64,000 bases of DNA from Flavobacterium daejeonense DSM 17708 (GTDB lineage: Bacteria; Bacteroidota; Bacteroidia; Flavobacteriales; Flavobacteriaceae), in contig NZ_AUDK01000002.1 in the NCBI RefSeq assembly GCF_000425425.1, forward strand, positions 290,129 to 354,128. The letters are read 5' to 3'. The notes beneath the pieces were generated by a model, which saw nothing but the letters and a program-made list of their open reading frames with translations, did no database searches and was not told the DNA's origin. Position 1 is the stretch's first letter. Every line of letters starts with the position of its first letter. Shown one piece after another: positions 1-10,004 of this stretch. The position numbers and the translations under genes are program-made.

Positions 1-2
1 CT

Positions 3-851
3 TTAAATGAAACTAAATCCGGGAAAGAATTAAAAGTTATTGAAAATAATACGGCACTTAGTTCCGGTTTGAAAAGCTTTAATTTGCCTCAAAAAGAATT
101 CTTTGTGTTAAAAACCGAGAAAGGCAACGAATTAAATACCTGGATTTTAAAACCTAAGGATTTTGATGCCAACAAAAAATATCCGGTTTTCATGACACAG
201 TATTCGGGACCTGGTTCACAACAGGTAGCTAATAAATGGAATACGATTGATGATTATTGGTACATGATGCTGGCGCAGCAGGGGTATATTGTGGTTTGTG
301 TGGATGGACGCGGAACCGGTTTTAAGGGGGCTGCTTTTAAAAAAGTAACACAGCTACAATTGGGCAAATATGAAGTGGAAGATCAGATTGATGCTGCTAA
401 AACAATAGGGAATTATCCTTATGTGGACAAAAACAGAATTGGAATTTTCGGATGGTCTTTTGGTGGTTTTATGGCTTCTAATTGTATTTTGAAAGGGAAT
501 GATATTTTTAAAATGGCTGTTGCGGTGGCTCCGGTGACTAACTGGCGTTTTTATGATTCGGTTTATACCGAAAGATACATGCAAACACCCCAGGAAAATG
601 CGGGAGGTTATGACGATAATTCGCCGATTAATTTTGCCAAACAATTAAAGGGAAAATATCTTTTGATTCATGGTAGCGCCGATGATAATGTGCATTTGCA
701 AAATACAATGCAAATGATGTCGGCTTTAATTCAGGCTAATAAACAATTTGAATCTCAAATTTATCCGGATTGCAATCACGGAATTTACGGGGGAATGACG
801 CGCATTCAGTTATTTAATAAGATAACCAATTTTATTCATGAAAATTTGTAG
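3..851 (+). CDS. S9 family serine peptidase (DPP IV type), C-terminal part
   Basis: The reading frame is open to the left edge, so the gene begins before the window; only the C-terminal alpha/beta-hydrolase domain is seen. The nucleophile motif GWSFGGF has its Ser at 456-458, the acid lies in HGSADDNVH (Asp about 681) and the His is in CNHGIYGG (777-779), giving a complete Ser-Asp-His triad in the order known for prolyl oligopeptidase/dipeptidyl peptidase IV. These enzymes cleave short, often proline-containing peptides in the periplasm. A POT peptide transporter follows 74 bp later, which fits joint use of peptides, although that link is inference. Confidence 0.9.
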   Translation, partial: LNETKSGKELKVIENNTALSSGLKSFNLPQKEFFVLKTEKGNELNTWILKPKDFDANKKYPVFMTQYSGPGSQQVANKWNTIDDYWYMMLAQQGYIVVCVDGRGTGFKGAAFKKVTQLQLGKYEVEDQIDAAKTIGNYPYVDKNRIGIFGWSFGGFMASNCILKGNDIFKMAVAVAPVTNWRFYDSVYTERYMQTPQENAGGYDDNSPINFAKQLKGKYLLIHGSADDNVHLQNTMQMMSALIQANKQFESQIYPDCNHGIYGGMTRIQLFNKITNFIHENL

Positions 852-925
852 CTCACGGAAAGATATTTAGTTTTAAAATATTCGCGATAAAAATAGAAAG
901 AAAGAAAAATTTAATATTGAAGTTT

Positions 926-2467
926 ATGAATCAAGACAATCAAAATGATTTTTTTAAAAAATCTGTTCTGGGACATCCGGCAGGTTTATTTGTGCTTTTC
1001 TTCACCGAAATGTGGGAGCGTTTTTCTTATTACGGAATGCGCGCATTGTTGGTTTTATTCTTAACAACTTCAATCGCAGATGGAGGTTGGGCATGGAATG
1101 TAGAAGATGCTATGGCTTTGTACGGAACCTACACCATGGTGGTTTATTTTACACCAATTATTGGAGGTTATTTAGCCGATCGCTTTTTGGGTTACCGTCG
1201 TGCTGTAGTTATTGGAGCTTTGATTATGACCTTAGGACATGCTTCGATGGCAATTGAAACCCCGACGTTTTTATATATTGGTATCGTTTGTTTAATGATA
1301 GGGAATGGTTTTTTTAAGCCTAATATGACTTCTATTATTTCAAATGCTTATGCTAAACACCCGGAAAAAAAAGATGGAGCTTATTCGTTGTTTTATATGG
1401 GAGTAAATGCCGGAGCTTTTTTAGGGATTATGCTTTGCGGATATATTGGCGAAAAAGTGTCCTGGAGTTTAGGTTTTGGTTTAGCCGGAATCTTTATGTT
1501 TTTTGGAATGTTACAATTTTATTTTACACAAAATATTTTTGGAAATATTGGATTGCCACCAACAGCCGAAACTAAAAAAGCGATTAAAGAGAAGGAAGCA
1601 CAGGAAAATGATGCGCCACATATTATTCGTGACCGAATCATCGCAGTGGTTATCTTTTCGGTTTTTTCGGTTTTCTTCTGGGCTTCTTTTGAACAGGCCG
1701 GAGGTTCGATGACTATTTTTGCAGAAAAATTTACCCAAAGAGAATTGTTTGGGAATGCTGCCTGGACTTTCAAGATTGTGGATGCTTTATTGACTATTAT
1801 GCCATTATTGGTTATTAGTTATGTTTTAGTGAAATTATTCTCCAAAACGGTAAAAGAATACGCATTAGGAAACAGTATTCTGGCATTGAGTTTTATCATT
1901 ATCTGGGGAATTGTAATTTGGAAAATCAACAGGGATTTCTCAGCAACAGAAGCCGAAGTGCCGGCTTCCTGGTTTGGAATTTTAAACTCTTTATTCATTA
2001 TTTGTTTTGCTCCTTTTTTCTCAAAATGGTGGGAAAGTAAGTATAATATTTCCGGACCAATGAAATTTGGACTTGGTTTAACTTTGTTAGGGCTAGGTTT
2101 CGGATTTTTGGCTTACGGAAGTATGGGTATTAGCACTGATTCTGTGGTGCGTGTAAGTATGGTTTGGCTTATTGCGGCTTATTTATTCCATACTTTGGGA
2201 GAATTGTGTATTTCTCCGGTGAGTTTGTCATATATCAGTAAATTAATTCCGGCCAGCTGGATTGGCATTATGTTTGGAGTGTATTATCTGTTTTTAGGAA
2301 TGGGGAATAAATTAGCCGGTTCTATGGGAGGTTTAATTGAAACGATTAGTCAGGAGTACAGCTTGTCAACATTCTTTTTGATTTTTACGATTATTCCAAT
2401 AGGATTAGGAGTAATCATGTTGTTGTTAACACCTGTGATGAAAAAGTTAATGCATGGTGTAAATTAA
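926..2467 (+). CDS. Peptide MFS transporter (POT/PTR2 family)
   Basis: Proton-coupled uptake of di- and tripeptides across the inner membrane. The N-terminus carries the POT signature ExxERF (TEMWERFSYYGMRALL), followed by FFKPNMTSI and FYMGVNAGAF in the first helical bundle. Hydrophobic segments cover almost the whole 513 residues, as expected for about 14 helices. The ATG at 926 is chosen over an upstream TTG at 917 because the usual family start is a short polar stretch before GHPAGLFVLF. It lies just behind the S9 peptidase and 45 bp before a secreted thioredoxin-like gene. Confidence 0.92.
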   Translation: MNQDNQNDFFKKSVLGHPAGLFVLFFTEMWERFSYYGMRALLVLFLTTSIADGGWAWNVEDAMALYGTYTMVVYFTPIIGGYLADRFLGYRRAVVIGALIMTLGHASMAIETPTFLYIGIVCLMIGNGFFKPNMTSIISNAYAKHPEKKDGAYSLFYMGVNAGAFLGIMLCGYIGEKVSWSLGFGLAGIFMFFGMLQFYFTQNIFGNIGLPPTAETKKAIKEKEAQENDAPHIIRDRIIAVVIFSVFSVFFWASFEQAGGSMTIFAEKFTQRELFGNAAWTFKIVDALLTIMPLLVISYVLVKLFSKTVKEYALGNSILALSFIIIWGIVIWKINRDFSATEAEVPASWFGILNSLFIICFAPFFSKWWESKYNISGPMKFGLGLTLLGLGFGFLAYGSMGISTDSVVRVSMVWLIAAYLFHTLGELCISPVSLSYISKLIPASWIGIMFGVYYLFLGMGNKLAGSMGGLIETISQEYSLSTFFLIFTIIPIGLGVIMLLLTPVMKKLMHGVN

Positions 2468-2512
2468 TTTTATTTCACTAATATTGTTTTTGTTATTTTA
2501 AAAAAAACAATT

Positions 2513-2977
2513 ATGAAAAAAATATATTTAATTGCTGTTTTCTTTTTAGGTCTGGTTGTAACTCAGGCTCAGGAACTCAAATGGCATACTGATGTTAAGG
2601 AAGCAATTGCTATTGGGAACAAAGAACACAAACCATTGCTGTTGTTTTTTACAGGAAGTGACTGGTGTGGTTGGTGTATTCGTTTGCAAAAAGAAGTTTT
2701 GTTAACGCCGGAGTTCATTAAATGGGCAAAAGAAAAAGTAGTTTTGGTTGAATTGGATTATCCAAGAAGCGTACCTCAAACCCAAGAGGTTAAAAAACAA
2801 AATTACGAATTGCAAAATGCCTTTGGTGTGCAGGGTTACCCAACCGTTTATTTTGCTACAGCTTCCACTCGTGAAGATGGTAAAATAAATTTTCAGGGAC
2901 TTGGAAAAACAGGTTATGTTCCCGGAGGTCCGGTAGCCTGGCTGGAAGTAGCCAATGGAATTTTAAATCAGAAATAA
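2513..2977 (+). CDS. Secreted thioredoxin-like protein
   Basis: A 154-residue protein with a cleavable signal peptide (MKKIYLIAVFFLGLVVTQAQ) and a thioredoxin fold of the DUF255/thioredoxin_7 kind. The active site is WCGWC near residue 53, and the conserved cis-proline is in GVQGYPTVYFA. It probably acts as a periplasmic thiol-disulfide reductant or exchange protein. The exact partner cannot be read from the sequence. It ends 8 bp before the convergent comEC stop. Confidence 0.85.
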   Translation: MKKIYLIAVFFLGLVVTQAQELKWHTDVKEAIAIGNKEHKPLLLFFTGSDWCGWCIRLQKEVLLTPEFIKWAKEKVVLVELDYPRSVPQTQEVKKQNYELQNAFGVQGYPTVYFATASTREDGKINFQGLGKTGYVPGGPVAWLEVANGILNQK

Positions 2978-2985
2978 AAGTATCT

Positions 2986-5013
2986 TTACTTTAATTGGAA
3001 ATATCCCTTTTCGGCAGTAGCATGAAAAGGGATTTTTTGTTTCCGGCAACTGCTTTCCCAATGCGTTAAAACAGATTTATAATTAGAACCATCGGCAATA
3101 AGCAATTTAGGTTTTAAGGTGCGTAACATTCGGTCAATATTGATTTTTGGAGTTTGTGTAAGCAGGATAATGTCAGGCTTGCAATTTTTTGGAAAAAGTC
3201 CAAGACTGTCCAAAATCAAAATCTTAGTGCCTTTAAAATAAGCGGTATGTTGGAGTTTTTGTTGTTTTACCAAATGGCTAAAGTTCCCCGTTAAATAGCT
3301 TTTCAGGAGTTTGTGGTTTTTGATCAAACTGTCATTGGAATACAGAAAGACTTTCTGTCCATGTCGTTCTACAAGGATTGTTCTTCTTTTTGCATTCAAA
3401 ACAATCCATTCGTTCTGATTTTGAATCTGCCAATGATTGAATAATAGTATGAGCTGGAAAAAGAGTATTGCAGATAAAAGCGTCAAAAGTCTTTTAAAAT
3501 GAGGTTTTGTGAGCCAGATGATAATCGTACAAATAAGCAGATAACTACTAATAACCAGATAAAAGTTGAAAGGAATGTCTTTGATGATAAAATTTTCTAA
3601 AGAAGCAATTCCGTTAATAATTTTATTAAGGGAAAGAATACTCCATTCAAAAGCTTTTAGAAGCCAAAAAGGAGTGAGTCCTAATGCTGCCAGAAACATT
3701 ACAATAATTCCAACAAACATAATCAGGCTGAGTAAAGGGATAACAATCAAATTGGTAACAAAAAATAATCCCGGGAATTGATGAAAATAATACAAACTCA
3801 GAGGAAGTGTGCCCAGTTGAGCCGCAATTGAAACACTTAGAATATCCCAAAAGTATTTTGTGATTTTATTTTCAGGTTTCCAAAAAGAAGCCAAAACCGG
3901 CTGAAACCAAACAATAAAAAATACGGCAAGATAACTCAGTTGGAATCCAACATCGAATAAAAAGTAAGGTTCAAAAAGCAATATTATCAGCATTGAAACG
4001 AACAAAGTGTGAAAAATATTGACACCTCTCCGTAGGTATAAACCGATTGCCATAAAGGAAAACATTGTGACTGAACGAACAATTGAAGGGGATAATCCGG
4101 CAAGCAACGCAAATAAAAATAAGCTTGTCAGGACTATTGTCAGTTTGATGGTGACACCTTTTTGATGATTTGGAATGGGTTTGAGTATAAAATTAAGGAA
4201 CAGGAAAATAAATCCTACATGTAAACCTGAAACCGATAAAATATGAATAGCTCCGGCATATTGGTAATCCTGAATAATTTCAGAAGAAAGTTCCTGGCGT
4301 TGCCCTAAAATAAGGGCTGATGCAACCGCAAGAGCATTTGCATTAAAAGCGCGGTGCTCTAAGTTGGAGATTATTCCGGTTCTGATTTGAGCAATGTAAA
4401 ACCAAATGTCTTTTTGAAGATGGATTCCAATTTTAAGATGTTCCGGAGTGCTGTATAGTTGAGCGTAAATTTGTTTCTTGTTCAGGTAGTTGCCATAATC
4501 AAACTGCATGGGATTGTCCGGTTTTCGGTTTTTTTGCAAATGACCTTCAATTTCCATAATTGTTCCCACCCGGAATGAATTTGGTATCGTTTCTTTAGGA
4601 AGATTCAGTAAAATGCGACCGCTGTATTTTTTGTGGTCGATGGCTTGAATTACAGCAATATACCGCTGATGGTACGGAGAACTTTTTAGTTTTTCTCTGA
4701 TTACCAGATTTATTTTGGATTCTTTTTCAAAAACCGATATTAGATTGCTGTAATTGTCTTTCCGGAAAGCCTCAGTTTGAATGATCAAGCTGCTCATTCC
4801 AGTTAAAAAAGAAATCGCGTAGGAGAGGAGCGAAAAAAAGAGTTTACTTTTTTTGATATTTCGTGCTCCAAAAAATAAAATAGCCGCTACCATTAATAGC
4901 AACAATAATGTGCTAAAGACCAGATAAATATCCGCTTGCCAATAAAAAGCAAACAGGATTCCTGATAAGAAACCCATTGTAATTTTTGCCAAAGGATATT
5001 GCAGTACTTTCAT
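2986..5013 (-). CDS. comEC: ComEC/Rec2-family membrane protein
   Basis: A 675-residue polytopic protein. It starts with hydrophobic segments, has a soluble DUF4131-like region (about residues 100-200) and then the Competence domain with the diagnostic HILSVSGLHVGF motif near residue 258 followed by many helices. The C-terminal soluble part (about 520-675) is the metallo-beta-lactamase-like region, but the HxHxDH metal motif is not seen, as is common in Bacteroidota. ComEC moves single-stranded DNA across the inner membrane during natural transformation. Confidence 0.88.
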   Translation of the reverse strand: MKVLQYPLAKITMGFLSGILFAFYWQADIYLVFSTLLLLLMVAAILFFGARNIKKSKLFFSLLSYAISFLTGMSSLIIQTEAFRKDNYSNLISVFEKESKINLVIREKLKSSPYHQRYIAVIQAIDHKKYSGRILLNLPKETIPNSFRVGTIMEIEGHLQKNRKPDNPMQFDYGNYLNKKQIYAQLYSTPEHLKIGIHLQKDIWFYIAQIRTGIISNLEHRAFNANALAVASALILGQRQELSSEIIQDYQYAGAIHILSVSGLHVGFIFLFLNFILKPIPNHQKGVTIKLTIVLTSLFLFALLAGLSPSIVRSVTMFSFMAIGLYLRRGVNIFHTLFVSMLIILLFEPYFLFDVGFQLSYLAVFFIVWFQPVLASFWKPENKITKYFWDILSVSIAAQLGTLPLSLYYFHQFPGLFFVTNLIVIPLLSLIMFVGIIVMFLAALGLTPFWLLKAFEWSILSLNKIINGIASLENFIIKDIPFNFYLVISSYLLICTIIIWLTKPHFKRLLTLLSAILFFQLILLFNHWQIQNQNEWIVLNAKRRTILVERHGQKVFLYSNDSLIKNHKLLKSYLTGNFSHLVKQQKLQHTAYFKGTKILILDSLGLFPKNCKPDIILLTQTPKINIDRMLRTLKPKLLIADGSNYKSVLTHWESSCRKQKIPFHATAEKGYFQLK

Positions 5014-5051
5014 AATTCTAAAGTACGAATTTTCGGCAACAAAAAGTTTTT

Positions 5052-5552
5052 TTAAGGCAGAATTCTGTTTAGTTGAGCAAAAGCTTTTTCGTAATAAGCT
5101 TCTTTGGTTGAGGAAATTATAACGCCTCTGGAAGTTGAAGCATGGATAAATTGCAGTTCGTCATCTTTGGTGTCAACAATAATTCCTACGTGATTAATCC
5201 GATTTCGGTTATTGGTTTTGAAAAATATCAAATCACCTTTTTGTGCTTTTGAAACATTTTTCCCTAAGTCGGTGCCAATTTTTGCCTGTTCATACGAGCT
5301 TCTGGGAAGTTTAATGTCAAATTGGTTAAAGGTTGTAAAAACCAATCCCGAACAGTCAAATCCGGCCTTGGTAGTTCCGGCATATTTATAAGGAACGCCA
5401 ATGTTTTCGGAAGCCGAGTGGATGATTTCTTCCGCCAGATGATTACGGTTTCTGGTGTTGCTGTTTATTCCCGAAGCTGATTTACAGGAAGCAAAAAGAA
5501 TTGAAATAAAAATTAAAGTAAATAACGGTTTTAAGAGACTGGTGTTACGCAT
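5052..5552 (-). CDS. NlpC/P60 (C40) peptidoglycan endopeptidase lipoprotein
   Basis: A 166-residue protein with a lipoprotein signal (hydrophobic stretch ending in FASC). The NlpC/P60 catalytic Cys is in FDCSGLVFTTF, the His in INHVGIIVD and the third polar residue in FIHAST. These enzymes cut peptide stems in peptidoglycan. The start overlaps the end of lpxB by 8 bp, so the two are probably co-transcribed and translationally coupled. Confidence 0.9.
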   Translation of the reverse strand: MRNTSLLKPLFTLIFISILFASCKSASGINSNTRNRNHLAEEIIHSASENIGVPYKYAGTTKAGFDCSGLVFTTFNQFDIKLPRSSYEQAKIGTDLGKNVSKAQKGDLIFFKTNNRNRINHVGIIVDTKDDELQFIHASTSRGVIISSTKEAYYEKAFAQLNRILP

Positions 5553-6660
5553 TCAAATCGGCAATAATTAATTGGGCTGTTTTTTCGCTGGCTCCGGTTC
5601 CGCCTAATTTTTGTTCTAAAAGATCATAGTTAGTCAAAAGATTCTTTCGGTATTCCGGATCTAATATTTTAGTTAACTCTTTTTTTATGTTTTTAGTATT
5701 GCAGGCATCCTGAATTAATTCGGTTACAACTTCTTTGTCCATAATCAAGTTGACTAAAGAAATGTATTTTAAGGTAATAATGCGTTTGGCAATTTGGTAC
5801 GAAATCCAGTTTCCACGGTAACAAACCACTTCCGGAACCTTAAAAAGTGCTGTTTCTAAAGTCGCTGTTCCCGAAGTGACTAAGGCAGCATGAGCTATTT
5901 TTAACAAATCATAAGTTTTGTTCGAAATGAATTTGATATTATTTTTTGTAATAAAGTCCTTGTAAAAATCATATTCCTGACTGGGAGCACCTGCAATTAC
6001 AAATTGGTAATCAGGAAAATCGTCCACCACACTCAGCATTAGCGAAAGCATTTTAGTAATTTCCTGTTTCCGGCTGCCGGGAAGTAAGGCAATGATAGGT
6101 TTTTCGTTTAGATTATTTTCTGCTTTAAAAGTGGTAATGTCAATTGTTTTTTGATTCTGAATCGCATCAATTAGCGGATGTCCCACAAATTCCACCGGAT
6201 AATGGTGTTTGTCTTCGTAAAAGTTTTTTTCAAAAGGCAAAATCACATACATTTTGTCCACATCTCTTTTGATGGCTTTGATGCGGTTTTCTTTCCAGGC
6301 CCAAATTTGTGGCGAAATATAATAATGGGTTTTGATGCCTTTTTCTTTTGCCCATTGCGCAATACGCATATTAAAACCGGGATAATCAATAAAAATAATG
6401 ACATCAGGTTGGAATTGAAGAATGTCTTCTTTGCAAAACTTGATATTGTTTAAAATGGTTTTCAAATTAAACAATACTTCTGCAAATCCCATAAAAGCCA
6501 AATCCCGATAATGTTTGACCAAAGTTCCGCCGGCAGCCTGCATCAAGTCGCCGCCCCAAAAACGGATTTCGGCATTAGAATCCTGTTTAAGCAGCGCTTT
6601 CATTAAGTTGGAACCGTGTAAATCACCCGAGGCTTCTCCGGCTATAATGTAGTATTTCAT
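5545..6660 (-). CDS. lpxB: Lipid-A-disaccharide synthase
   Basis: A 371-residue GT19 glycosyltransferase that joins UDP-2,3-diacylglucosamine and lipid X to form the lipid A disaccharide. The N-terminal GEASGDLHG motif, the HYYISPQIWAWKENR segment and LLPGSRKQEI are typical of LpxB. Near the C-terminus the SGTATLETALF motif corresponds to the sugar-nucleotide site. It lies downstream of surE and overlaps the NlpC/P60 gene. Confidence 0.95.
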   Translation of the reverse strand: MKYYIIAGEASGDLHGSNLMKALLKQDSNAEIRFWGGDLMQAAGGTLVKHYRDLAFMGFAEVLFNLKTILNNIKFCKEDILQFQPDVIIFIDYPGFNMRIAQWAKEKGIKTHYYISPQIWAWKENRIKAIKRDVDKMYVILPFEKNFYEDKHHYPVEFVGHPLIDAIQNQKTIDITTFKAENNLNEKPIIALLPGSRKQEITKMLSLMLSVVDDFPDYQFVIAGAPSQEYDFYKDFITKNNIKFISNKTYDLLKIAHAALVTSGTATLETALFKVPEVVCYRGNWISYQIAKRIITLKYISLVNLIMDKEVVTELIQDACNTKNIKKELTKILDPEYRKNLLTNYDLLEQKLGGTGASEKTAQLIIADLNA

Positions 6661-6697
6661 TGTTGTTGTTTAATTTAAAACTGTAAAAATACTGGAA

Positions 6698-7477
6698 TTA
6701 TTCGTTCCAATTCCAGCTGTTGAGTTGTTGTGTGACATGATAAGCGGTCAGGTCAAATTGTACAGGAACAACAGAAATGTAACCGTTTTTCAATGCCCAC
6801 TCGTCAGTATCTTCGCCGTGATCCTGATTTATAAATTCACCCGAAAGCCAGTAATAATCACGTCCCTGCGGCGTTTTTCGTTTGTGGAATAATTCTTTCC
6901 AAAAAGCCTTAGCCTGACGGCAAATTTTAATTCCCCTGATTTCTTCTTTTTTTAGTTTGGGGAAATTTACATTTAAAACTACGTCTTTCGGAAGTTTGTT
7001 CTCTAAAGCTTCCAGAGTTATTTTTTTGATGTACGGTTTAATTTCTTCAAAATTAGCATTCCAGTCAAAATCCAAAAGCGAGAAACCAATCGCTGGAATT
7101 CCTTCAATTCCGGCTTCAATGGCGGCGCTCATCGTTCCCGAATAAATGATGTTTATCGACGAATTGGAACCGTGATTTACACCTGAAACACACAAATCCG
7201 GCTTTCGTTTTAAAACTTCGTTAACCGCAATTTTTACACAATCGGCGGGAGTTCCGGAACAACTGTAAATGCGAATCGGATCGTTTTCGGTCGAAATAGG
7301 ATTCAGGTACAAAGTCTCGTTGGTCGTGATAGCATGTCCCATGCCGCTTTGCGGTTTATCAGGGGCAACAACTACAATTTCGCCAATTTCGGACATTACA
7401 TCAATTAGAGCTTTGATTCCCGGAGCCGAAACACCATCATCGTTTGTAATTAAAATTAAGGGTTTGCTTTGTTTCAT
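6698..7477 (-). CDS. surE: 5'/3'-nucleotidase SurE
   Basis: A 259-residue metal-dependent nucleoside monophosphatase. The N-terminal ITNDDGVSAPGI holds the two metal-binding aspartates, PDKPQSGMGHAIT follows, and CVSGVNHGSNSSINIIYSGTM is a further SurE hallmark. It is 37 bp upstream of lpxB on the same strand, so co-transcription is likely. Start and length agree with the family. Confidence 0.95.
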   Translation of the reverse strand: MKQSKPLILITNDDGVSAPGIKALIDVMSEIGEIVVVAPDKPQSGMGHAITTNETLYLNPISTENDPIRIYSCSGTPADCVKIAVNEVLKRKPDLCVSGVNHGSNSSINIIYSGTMSAAIEAGIEGIPAIGFSLLDFDWNANFEEIKPYIKKITLEALENKLPKDVVLNVNFPKLKKEEIRGIKICRQAKAFWKELFHKRKTPQGRDYYWLSGEFINQDHGEDTDEWALKNGYISVVPVQFDLTAYHVTQQLNSWNWNE

Positions 7478-7664
7478 TTTTAGGAATGATTTTTGTGAAC
7501 TTTTGACAGATAAAAAGTCATATTTGAAACAAAGTAAACAAATTTTATTCAGTTGGCAGATTATTGGGATTAAGAAAAAAACAATTTTATATCTTTAACA
7601 AAAAATTATGGAAGCCTTATTATTCTTGACTTGGTTTTTCCCTTAACTTAGTTTAAAAAAATGA

Positions 7665-9932
7665 ATGAATACTATTATTAGTCTTATGAAGAGAAATTAT
7701 AAATTACTTCTTACCGTTGTTTTTTTATCGGTAGCGCTATTTGCATTTAAAATAAAATCGGCTTCAGATGTCGATCCGGATAAAGATAAATTACTTTTAG
7801 AATTATTGACTTTTGTTATTGAAAAAGGACATTACAGTCCGGCAACTATAGATGATGATTTTTCTAAAGGGGTTTATAAAGATTATATTCAGGCGTTGGA
7901 TCCTTCCAAACGTTTCTTTTTACAATCGGATATTGACGAATTTTCTAAGTACGAATTAGAATTGGATGATGAGTTAATGAACAGAGATTTAACTTTTTTT
8001 ACGTTGACTTACGAACGTTTGATGCAGCGTATGAAAGAAAGTCAGGGATTGTATAAGGAAATTTTAAAAGCTCCTTTTGATTTTAATATCGATGAAAGTT
8101 TTAATACGGATTATGAAAAAGCGCCTTACGCAAAAAATGAAGCGGAGCTTAAAGAGCGTTGGAGAAAACAGTTGAAGTTAACAACGCTTTCTTCCTTGAC
8201 TGATCGTTTGAAAATGCAGGAAAATAAAGGGAAACTTTCTAAAGAAGAAACCGAATTACTTTCTAATCCTTTAGAAAATGACGGGGAGACTGTTGTTCCA
8301 ACTGAGACTAAAAAAGACATTGCTGCAGACAGTAAACCTAAATCTTTTGCAGAATTAGAAAAAGAAACCAGAGAGAGTACTTCTAAATCTTTGGACGAAT
8401 ATTTTGGTTTTATGAAAGATTTAAACCGTAACGACTGGTTTTCGGTTTATATCAATTCCATTACAGCCCGTTTTGATCCGCACACCAATTATTTTGCACC
8501 GGAAGAAAAAGAGCGTTTTGATGTAAGTATGAGTGGAACTCTGGAAGGAATTGGTGCCCGTTTACAAAAGAAAAACGATTACACTGAAATCTCCGAATTG
8601 ATTTCTGGCGGACCGGCTTGGAGAGGAAAAGAGTTGGAAGCCGGAGATCTTGTGATGAAAGTGGCTCAGGGAGAGGGGCAGCCGGTTGATGTCGTTGGGA
8701 TGCGTTTAGACGATGTAGTGAAAAAAATCAAAGGGCCAAAAGGTACTGAAGTTCGTTTAACCGTTAAAAAAGTTGATGGTACGATTAAAGTAATTTCGAT
8801 TATCAGAGATATTGTTGAGATTGAAGAAACTTATGCTAAATCAAGTATCGTTAACAAAAACGGATTGAAATACGGGGTGATTTATTTGCCTAAATTCTAT
8901 ATCAATTTTGAAAACAAAGACGGAAGAGATGCCGGTAAAGATATTGCTTTAGAGGTTGAAAGACTGAAACAGGCTAAAGTAGACGGAATTGTACTGGACG
9001 TTCGTGATGACGGAGGAGGTTCGTTATCTACAGTTGTGGACATCGCCGGATTGTTTATCGAGCAGGGACCAATTGTTCAAATCAAATCTTCCGGAAGAAA
9101 AAAAGAAGTTTTGTATGACAGAGATAAGAAAATCGAATGGGACGGACCGTTGGTGGTTATGGTAAACAGTTTTTCGGCTTCAGCTTCAGAGATTTTGGCG
9201 GCTGCTATTCAGGATTATAAACGTGGTGTTATCATTGGTAGTAAACAAACTTATGGTAAAGGAACAGTACAGAATGTGATTGATTTAAACCAGTTTGTTC
9301 GTAACAGTGCGGTGGGCGATTTAGGAGCGCTAAAAACTACGACACAGAAGTTTTACAGAATCAACGGAGGTTCAACTCAGTTAGAAGGTGTGAGCAGTGA
9401 TGTGGTGATGCCGGATCGTTATTCTTATTTAAAAATGGGAGAGCGCGATGTAGAAAATGCAATGCCTTGGGATAAGATTGATGCTGCTGATTATAGTGTT
9501 TGGAATAACAATGCTAATTTTAGCAAGGCTATTTCACACAGTAAAGAGCGAATTGAGGCTAATCCGCAATTTAAGCTGATTGAGGAAAATGCCAAATGGA
9601 TTGATGCCCGTAGTGAAGAAAATGAGTATAGTTTAAATATTGATAAGTTTAGAAAAGCGCAGAGTGCCATTGAGGAAAAAGCTAAGAAATTTAAGCCAAT
9701 TTTTGAATATAAAAATAATTTGAAATTTACTTCTCTGCCTTATGAAACAGAGCAAATGAGTAAAGACAATATTTTGAAAGAGAAAAGAGATCGTTGGCAC
9801 GAAAGTTTGTCTAAAGATATTTATGTTGAAGAAGCCTTAAATGTTTTAGATGATTTACAAACCAAAGTAAATTTGAAAAACAATACGATTCCGGCTAATA
9901 AACTGAAAAAAGCTAATTTAGCGAAATCATAA
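7665..9932 (+). CDS. prc: Carboxy-terminal (tail-specific) processing protease
   Basis: A 755-residue periplasmic S41 protease. After a signal segment (KLLLTVVFLSVALFAF) comes an N-terminal helical region, a PDZ domain around residues 285-370 and the S41 catalytic core. The nucleophile Ser lies in VNSFSASASEIL and the catalytic Lys in GSKQTYGKGTVQ; the C-terminal 150 residues are the DUF3340-type tail of Prc/Tsp. An alternative ATG at 7686 (MKRNYK) gives a shorter signal peptide and may be the true start. A good terminator follows at 9953. Confidence 0.93.
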   Translation: MNTIISLMKRNYKLLLTVVFLSVALFAFKIKSASDVDPDKDKLLLELLTFVIEKGHYSPATIDDDFSKGVYKDYIQALDPSKRFFLQSDIDEFSKYELELDDELMNRDLTFFTLTYERLMQRMKESQGLYKEILKAPFDFNIDESFNTDYEKAPYAKNEAELKERWRKQLKLTTLSSLTDRLKMQENKGKLSKEETELLSNPLENDGETVVPTETKKDIAADSKPKSFAELEKETRESTSKSLDEYFGFMKDLNRNDWFSVYINSITARFDPHTNYFAPEEKERFDVSMSGTLEGIGARLQKKNDYTEISELISGGPAWRGKELEAGDLVMKVAQGEGQPVDVVGMRLDDVVKKIKGPKGTEVRLTVKKVDGTIKVISIIRDIVEIEETYAKSSIVNKNGLKYGVIYLPKFYINFENKDGRDAGKDIALEVERLKQAKVDGIVLDVRDDGGGSLSTVVDIAGLFIEQGPIVQIKSSGRKKEVLYDRDKKIEWDGPLVVMVNSFSASASEILAAAIQDYKRGVIIGSKQTYGKGTVQNVIDLNQFVRNSAVGDLGALKTTTQKFYRINGGSTQLEGVSSDVVMPDRYSYLKMGERDVENAMPWDKIDAADYSVWNNNANFSKAISHSKERIEANPQFKLIEENAKWIDARSEENEYSLNIDKFRKAQSAIEEKAKKFKPIFEYKNNLKFTSLPYETEQMSKDNILKEKRDRWHESLSKDIYVEEALNVLDDLQTKVNLKNNTIPANKLKKANLAKS

Positions 9933-9952
9933 TAAAATATTGAATATAGAGG

Positions 9953-9989
9953 ACGCTCTGGAAATTGATTCGGTTTTCAGAGCGTTTTT
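9953..9989 (+). terminator. Rho-independent terminator after prc
   Basis: ACGCTCTG at 9953-9960 pairs with CAGAGCGT at 9978-9985, followed by a short T run. It separates the protease from the nuclease gene. Confidence 0.75.
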
Positions 9990-10004
9990 ATTTAAAAAAA
10001 GACT